Positions 6,009-9,347 of a stretch of 9,347 nt of DNA are shown here, one piece after another. The position numbers and the translations under genes are program-made. The stretch is from Prevotellaceae bacterium (lineage in GTDB: Bacteria; Bacteroidota; Bacteroidia; Bacteroidales; Bacteroidaceae): the NCBI GenBank assembly GCA_021204715.1, contig JAJPYW010000140.1:1-9347 (forward strand), read 5' to 3'. Each line of letters opens with the position of its first letter. Position 1 is the first letter of the stretch. The notes below the pieces were generated by a model, which searched no databases, was not told the origin of the DNA, and worked only from the letters and a program-made list of their open reading frames with translations.

Positions 6009-6803
6009 TTATACGGAGACTTTCCCGGCTATGTGGGGATGGGGGTCGTAACCGGTGAGCTCGAAGTCTTCATAACGGAAATCGAAGAGGTTCTTTACGG
6101 CGGGATTAAGGTGCATCACGGGCAGCGGGCGCGGCTCGCGCGTGAGTTGCAGTTTCACTTGCTCCAAGTGGTTCAAGTAGATGTGCGCGTCGCCCAAGGT
6201 GTGTATGAAGTCGCCGGCGCGAAGGCCGGTTACTTGTGCCGTCATCATGAGCAACAGGGCGTAAGAGGCGATGTTGAAGGGCACGCCGAGGAAGATGTCG
6301 GCACTGCGTTGGTAGAGTTGCAGGCTCAAACGGTCGCCCGCCACATAGAACTGGAAGAGGGCGTGGCAGGGGGGCAGGTGCATGGCTTGCAAGTCGCCCA
6401 CGTTCCAAGCGCTTACCATGATGCGGCGCGAGGAGGGGTTGTGGCGTATGGTCTCCACGGCTTCGCTTATCTGGTCTATGGTGCCGCCTTGGTAGTCGCG
6501 CCAAGCGCGCCACTGGCTGCCGTAAATGGGGCCCAAGTCGCCGTCGGGCCCGGCCCACTCGTTCCATATACGCACGCCGTGCTCTTGCAGGTACTTCACG
6601 TTGGTGTCGCCTTTGAGGAACCACAACAACTCGTAGATGATGGACTTCAAGTGTAGTTTCTTGGTGGTGAGGCAAGGGAAACCGTCGTCCAAGTGGAAGC
6701 GCATCTGGTGGCCGAATACGCTCAATGTGCCCGTGCCGGTGCGGTCGCGCTTCTCCACGCCTTCCGTGAGGACGCGCTGCAGCAGGTCTAAGTATTGTTT
6801 CAT
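6009..6803 (-). CDS. thyA: Thymidylate synthase (264 aa)
   Basis: Converts dUMP to dTMP using methylene-tetrahydrofolate as methyl donor and reductant; cytoplasmic, needed for DNA synthesis. The ATG at 6803 gives [10 protein letters not shown] and 264 residues, the same length as E. coli ThyA. An upstream in-frame ATG at 6890 would overlap the predicted promoter and add 29 residues unlike the family. Conserved residues fall where expected: [13 protein letters not shown] (19-31, Arg21), SRR (125-127), the nucleophile Cys146 in [12 protein letters not shown], the nucleotide-binding segment [15 protein letters not shown] (163-177), and GDAHIYLNH (204-212). The gene is followed 11 bp later by topB. 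No dihydrofolate reductase gene, a common thyA neighbour, is in the window. Nothing suggests loss of function. Confidence 0.98.
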   Translation of the reverse strand: MKQYLDLLQRVLTEGVEKRDRTGTGTLSVFGHQMRFHLDDGFPCLTTKKLHLKSIIYELLWFLKGDTNVKYLQEHGVRIWNEWAGPDGDLGPIYGSQWRAWRDYQGGTIDQISEAVETIRHNPSSRRIMVSAWNVGDLQAMHLPPCHALFQFYVAGDRLSLQLYQRSADIFLGVPFNIASYALLLMMTAQVTGLRAGDFIHTLGDAHIYLNHLEQVKLQLTREPRPLPVMHLNPAVKNLFDFRYEDFELTGYDPHPHIAGKVSV

Positions 6804-6891
6804 TGTCAGTTTATTAATAGATAAAGGGCGCCGGCAGGGGCAGGGGCTATAAGTACTTGTTTCGCGCCGCTTGCACGCCGACATCCGCATG

Positions 6892-6925
6892 CAAAGTTAA
6901 CCCTTTGAAGGGAATCTTACAAGAA
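6892..6925 (-). promoter_or_regulatory. Predicted Bacteroidetes-type promoter for thyA-topB
   Basis: On the minus strand TTCTTG (plus 6925-6920) is followed after a 20-base spacer by TAACTTTG (plus 6899-6892), matching the Bacteroidetes -33 TTG and -7 TAnnTTTG elements with usual spacing. It overlaps the last bases of the upstream phospholipase D gene and would give a leader of roughly 80 bases. Within the spacer, 6901-6912 carries a 5-bp dyad, CCCTT / AAGGG around two central bases, a possible operator. Confidence 0.6.
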
Positions 6926-8221
6926 GGGTGTCATCAAATTTGCAACCCAACCCACGAACTTGCGCCAACGGGAACGTTGCTTCCAGTAGGCGGGCGTCAA
7001 GAGGGTGCTCGACAGCTTGTCGCGCTCGAAGAGATGGGTAAGGTTGCGGGTAACGGCACGGTCTAAAAGGAAGGCGTTGGTCTCGTAGTCGTAGCGCAGC
7101 GAGCGGCTGTTCAGGTTGGCTGTGCCCACGGTGCTGAAACGGTCGTCGACCATCATGATTTTGGCATGATAAAAGCCTTTGTCGTAGAGGTAGACTTTGG
7201 CTCCGCGTTTCATCAAGCGGTGGGCCACGTAGAAGCCGGCATCGGGCGTGAAGGGAATGTCGGACACGGATGGCAGCATAATCTCCACTTGGGTGCCTCG
7301 CTTCAAGGCTTGACGCAAGGCTTTGCGCACGCTGTGCGTGGGCACGAAGTAGGGGTTGACTATCTGCAACCTGTCGCGCGCGGCGGCAATGGAGGCCACG
7401 TAGATGCGGGCAATGGCACGGGGCGTTTCACGGGGCACACGGTCGACGATGGCGACGCGGGCGTGGCTCTCTTCCCGCTCTTCCATGGAAAGGACGGGGG
7501 CGGTGGAAAGGGTGTCTTGCATAGCGGGCGCTTCGGCTTGGGCAACGTCTTCTTCACTGCCGGGGAAGTACTCGGGGCCGCCTACGTGCTGGCCGGTCTC
7601 ACGGTTCCACATCGTCAGAAAGATGCCTTGCAGGTAGCGCACGGCATCCCCGTCTATGCGCAGGTGCATGTCGCGCCACTCGCCTATCTCGGGCAGTCCG
7701 TTGATGTAGTAGTCGGCGATGTTCATGCCGCCTGTGTAGCCAATGGTGCCGTCGATGACCACTATCTTGCGGTGGTCGCGGTGCAGCACGTGGTTGAACC
7801 ATGGAAACTTGATAGGATCGTACTCCACAATCTCGATGCCGCGGGCACGCAGGCTGTCCACGTGGGCTTTCTGCAGGGGACGGTTGTTGGAACTGTTGCC
7901 GAAGGCGTCGAACATGGCGCGCACGGTGACGCCCTCTTTTACCTTTTGGGCGAGCAGGTCGAAAAGGGTATTGGCAATGGAGTCGTTGCGGAAGTTGAAG
8001 TATTCAAGGTGTATGTGGTGGCGGGCGCCGCGTATGGCCTCGAAGAGGTCGACGAACTTGTCGTGTCCGCTCGTGAGCAAGCGGAGGCGGTTGTCGCGCG
8101 TTACGGGGATGCCGTTCTCATGCAGGTAGCGGTAGAGCAGGCTGTCGGCCGCTTCTTGGGCGTGAAGGGAGCCGGCGGTGAACGCCGCAAGCAGCAACAG
8201 GAAGAGGCTTCGTTTCAACAT
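6917..8221 (-). CDS. Exported phospholipase D / cardiolipin-synthase-like protein (434 aa)
   Basis: Phospholipase D superfamily protein with two HKD motifs. Cardiolipin synthases of this type join phosphatidylglycerol to another phospholipid; other members are phosphodiesterases. Seen: a cleavable signal peptide at 1-21 (MLKRS, LFLLLLAAFTAG, probable cut after SLHA); the motif GARHHIHLEYFNFRND (65-80); first HKD motif His150, Lys152, Asp157 in HRKIVVIDG followed by GYTGGMNIAD; an acidic linker at about 220-255; NPYFVPT (289-295); and second HKD motif His352, Lys354, Asp359 in HAKIMMVDD followed by GTANLNSRS. Typical ClsA-type enzymes have one or two N-terminal membrane helices; here a signal peptide replaces them, which suggests a periplasmic or envelope-associated enzyme. 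A possible promoter lies just upstream. Cardiolipin synthase is the best guess, but the substrate is unproven. Confidence 0.9.
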   Translation of the reverse strand: MLKRSLFLLLLAAFTAGSLHAQEAADSLLYRYLHENGIPVTRDNRLRLLTSGHDKFVDLFEAIRGARHHIHLEYFNFRNDSIANTLFDLLAQKVKEGVTVRAMFDAFGNSSNNRPLQKAHVDSLRARGIEIVEYDPIKFPWFNHVLHRDHRKIVVIDGTIGYTGGMNIADYYINGLPEIGEWRDMHLRIDGDAVRYLQGIFLTMWNRETGQHVGGPEYFPGSEEDVAQAEAPAMQDTLSTAPVLSMEEREESHARVAIVDRVPRETPRAIARIYVASIAAARDRLQIVNPYFVPTHSVRKALRQALKRGTQVEIMLPSVSDIPFTPDAGFYVAHRLMKRGAKVYLYDKGFYHAKIMMVDDRFSTVGTANLNSRSLRYDYETNAFLLDRAVTRNLTHLFERDKLSSTLLTPAYWKQRSRWRKFVGWVANLMTPFL

Positions 8222-8249
8222 TTGTCCACGTTATCGTTTATAGAGCGGA

Positions 8250-8257
8250 CAAAGTTA
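8250..8257 (-). promoter_or_regulatory. Likely -7 promoter element for the phospholipase D gene
   Basis: TAACTTTG on the minus strand fits the Bacteroidetes -7 element TAnnTTTG and lies about 28 bases before the ATG at 8221. No convincing -33 TTG appears at 19-21 bases upstream, so the call rests on one element. The same octamer is found before thyA. Confidence 0.45.
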
Positions 8258-8279
8258 GCTTATTTTTGTGAATGTGCTG

Positions 8280-8606
8280 TCATCTTATTGAACAAACTTT
8301 ACGGCAAAGCAGGAAGACGAGCACCGCCGCGACAATGGCCACCGTGCGGAGGTCGTAATGGCCGTGTGCGGCGGCTTGCTCCAAGAGGCGCGCAAAGGCA
8401 CTGCCCAAGGCTTGTATGCCGCCCAAGGCGATGAAAAGAAGGGCTGCCAAGGTGTAGGCCACGATGTCCCAAAGGAGAAGGCGGCGCGGCGCGCGGCGCC
8501 GCTTGCCGGGCAGGTTGTGCATCACACGGCGGGTGAAGCCGGCGTCGGGTATCTGTTGCTTGGTGCCGGCGAAGAACTGCCGGAGTAGTGTATCTTTATC
8601 TTCCAT
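8280..8606 (-). CDS. Small two-helix membrane protein, DUF5056-like (108 aa)
   Basis: The N-terminal third is soluble and charged (MEDKDTLLRQFFAGTKQQ, then DAGFTRRVMHNLP at 21-33), followed by a very basic segment KRRRAPRR (35-42), a membrane helix at about 43-64, a short loop, a second helix at about 87-103, and a short basic tail CRKVCSIR. The positive charges predict that both ends face the cytoplasm. It starts 33 bp after the sigma factor stops and is probably co-transcribed with it. Small proteins with a FTRRVMxxLP segment next to ECF sigma factors are familiar from Bacteroidales; I recall them as DUF5056, from memory only. An anti-sigma or accessory role is inference from position and topology; no known anti-sigma domain or zinc motif is visible. 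Confidence 0.8.
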   Translation of the reverse strand: MEDKDTLLRQFFAGTKQQIPDAGFTRRVMHNLPGKRRRAPRRLLLWDIVAYTLAALLFIALGGIQALGSAFARLLEQAAAHGHYDLRTVAIVAAVLVFLLCRKVCSIR

Positions 8607-8639
8607 AAGGGTATCGGTTTTGGTGCGTGGGGTATGTAA

Positions 8640-9206
8640 TCATTGATTGGCGTTCTCTTTTAAACGGCCGCCGTAGCCGTGGCGGGAAAGGTAAGCGGCG
8701 AGCTTCTCTTTGCCGCGCGCGATGTGGCTCTTGACGGTGCCTATGGGATAACCGGTAATGGCGGCTATCTTCTGCTGGTCTTGTTCTTCTATATAGAAAA
8801 GAGTAATGCAGGTGCGCTGGGCTTCGCTCAACAGGGCGAGTGCTTGGTAAAGGTCGAGCTTCGTGGCGGCGTCGGACGGGGTGTGGCTGTAACGGGCGTC
8901 GACTTCGGCGGTATCCAAGGCATCGGTGGCTTGCAAGCGGCGGCGGTAGTCGTAAAAGGTATTGTAGGCGATGCGGTAGAGCCACGTGGAAAAAGACGAG
9001 AGGTTGTTGAAGCTGCGCAGGTTGGTGTAGGCTTTCAGAAAGGTCTCTTGTGCCAAGTCATCGCTCAGGAACTTGTCGCCGCAGGTGAGGTTTAGAAAGA
9101 AGCGGCGCAAGGGCGACTGGTACTTCTTTACCAAGCGGTCGAAGGCGCGGGTGTTGCCCAGCATGAGTACTTGGGCTACCAAGGCGGTGTCGTTGAGGCG
9201 GTCCAT
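8640..9206 (-). CDS. ECF-type RNA polymerase sigma factor (188 aa)
   Basis: Sigma-70 family regulator containing only regions 2 and 4, the extracytoplasmic-function layout; it directs RNA polymerase to a small promoter set. Numbering from the ATG at 9206: region 2 at about 24-91, with DDLAQETFLKAYTNL (49-63) and the -10-binding helix FSTWLYRIAYN (72-82); a linker at about 92-115; and region 4 at about 116-173, with helix-turn-helix DQQKIAAITGYPIGTVKSHIARGKEKL (143-169). An alternative ATG at 9272 would add 22 residues rich in Pro and Thr that are unlike the family. It is followed by the small membrane protein. A weak promoter-like TACCTTGC lies at 9276-9269 on the minus strand. Target genes are unknown. 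Confidence 0.93.
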   Translation of the reverse strand: MDRLNDTALVAQVLMLGNTRAFDRLVKKYQSPLRRFFLNLTCGDKFLSDDLAQETFLKAYTNLRSFNNLSSFSTWLYRIAYNTFYDYRRRLQATDALDTAEVDARYSHTPSDAATKLDLYQALALLSEAQRTCITLFYIEEQDQQKIAAITGYPIGTVKSHIARGKEKLAAYLSRHGYGGRLKENANQ

Positions 9207-9284
9207 GGCTTGAAAGTTACGGCTTGAAAGCGTTGGGGGAATGGGGGTGGCTGCTGTGCAAGGGGTGTGCAAGGTAAACGGCGC

Positions 9285-9308
9285 GTTAAAACCCCAAGCG
9301 GCTTTAAC
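9285..9308. promoter_or_regulatory. Inverted repeat upstream of the sigma factor gene
   Basis: GTTAAA at 9285-9290 and TTTAAC at 9303-9308 form a 6-bp inverted repeat with a 12-bp gap. A third GTTAA occurs at 9322-9326, next to an AT-rich stretch. Placed 80-100 bp ahead of the sigma start, it could be a regulator-binding or autoregulatory site. Short AT-rich dyads also arise by chance, so confidence is low. Confidence 0.25.
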
Positions 9309-9347
9309 CCCGCCAGCAAGTGTTAATTAAAAAATTTGTCGGGTTTG

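Noticed and set aside
1522..8221. Functional link between the ADP-ribosylglycohydrolases and the cardiolipin-synthase-like gene, by analogy with the E. coli ymdB-clsC neighbourhood
   Set aside because: Here they lie on opposite strands, separated by thyA and topB, and the ADP-ribose enzymes are of a different fold, so the resemblance is probably coincidence.
7166..8434. A 422-codon plus-strand frame opposite the phospholipase D gene
   Set aside because: It is antisense to a gene with two intact HKD motifs. Its glycine- and valine-rich product is typical of the opposite strand of GC-rich coding DNA.

Overview
The window looks like chromosomal DNA of a member of the Bacteroidales, possibly Prevotellaceae. 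The clues are the style of the proteins (a topoisomerase III with a GDAGQEGE Toprim motif, a small two-helix membrane protein beside an ECF sigma factor), two matches to the Bacteroidetes -7 promoter element TAnnTTTG, and GC-rich genes set in much more AT-rich intergenic DNA. The genus cannot be fixed from the sequence alone. I see no transposase, integrase, phage gene, tRNA, rRNA or CRISPR array.

Layout. Positions 1-1521 hold no convincing gene. The first 760 bases are a mosaic of short tandem repeats: a 20-bp direct repeat at the left edge, a nine-unit 23-bp array (145-351), a five-unit 22/23-bp array (421-532) and a seven-unit 22/23-bp array (597-755). The three arrays appear related. Each unit carries a CATCT flank, inverted in the middle array, next to a partly palindromic core. 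Positions 756-1521 are AT-rich and unassigned, apart from a small hairpin in front of the first gene. Two plus-strand genes follow, 37 bases apart (1522-2349 and 2387-3604), encoding two diverged ADP-ribosylglycohydrolase (DraG/ARH) family proteins with intact metal-binding motifs.

A minus-strand series converges on this pair. In transcription order it is: ECF-type sigma factor (9206-8640), small two-helix membrane protein (8606-8280), exported phospholipase D/cardiolipin-synthase-like enzyme (8221-6917), thymidylate synthase thyA (6803-6009) and DNA topoisomerase III topB (5997-3688). Likely promoters with a TAACTTTG -7 box lie before the phospholipase D gene and before thyA. The set therefore probably splits into sigma plus membrane protein, phospholipase D, and thyA-topB.

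How they work together. thyA makes dTMP and topB decatenates DNA; they are 11 bp apart and probably co-transcribed. The sigma factor and membrane protein may be a regulatory pair, since the membrane protein sits where an anti-sigma factor is often found. The ADP-ribosylglycohydrolases would remove ADP-ribose from unknown targets; no ADP-ribosyltransferase partner is in view. The most unusual part of the window is the repeat mosaic, which matches no element I recognise.
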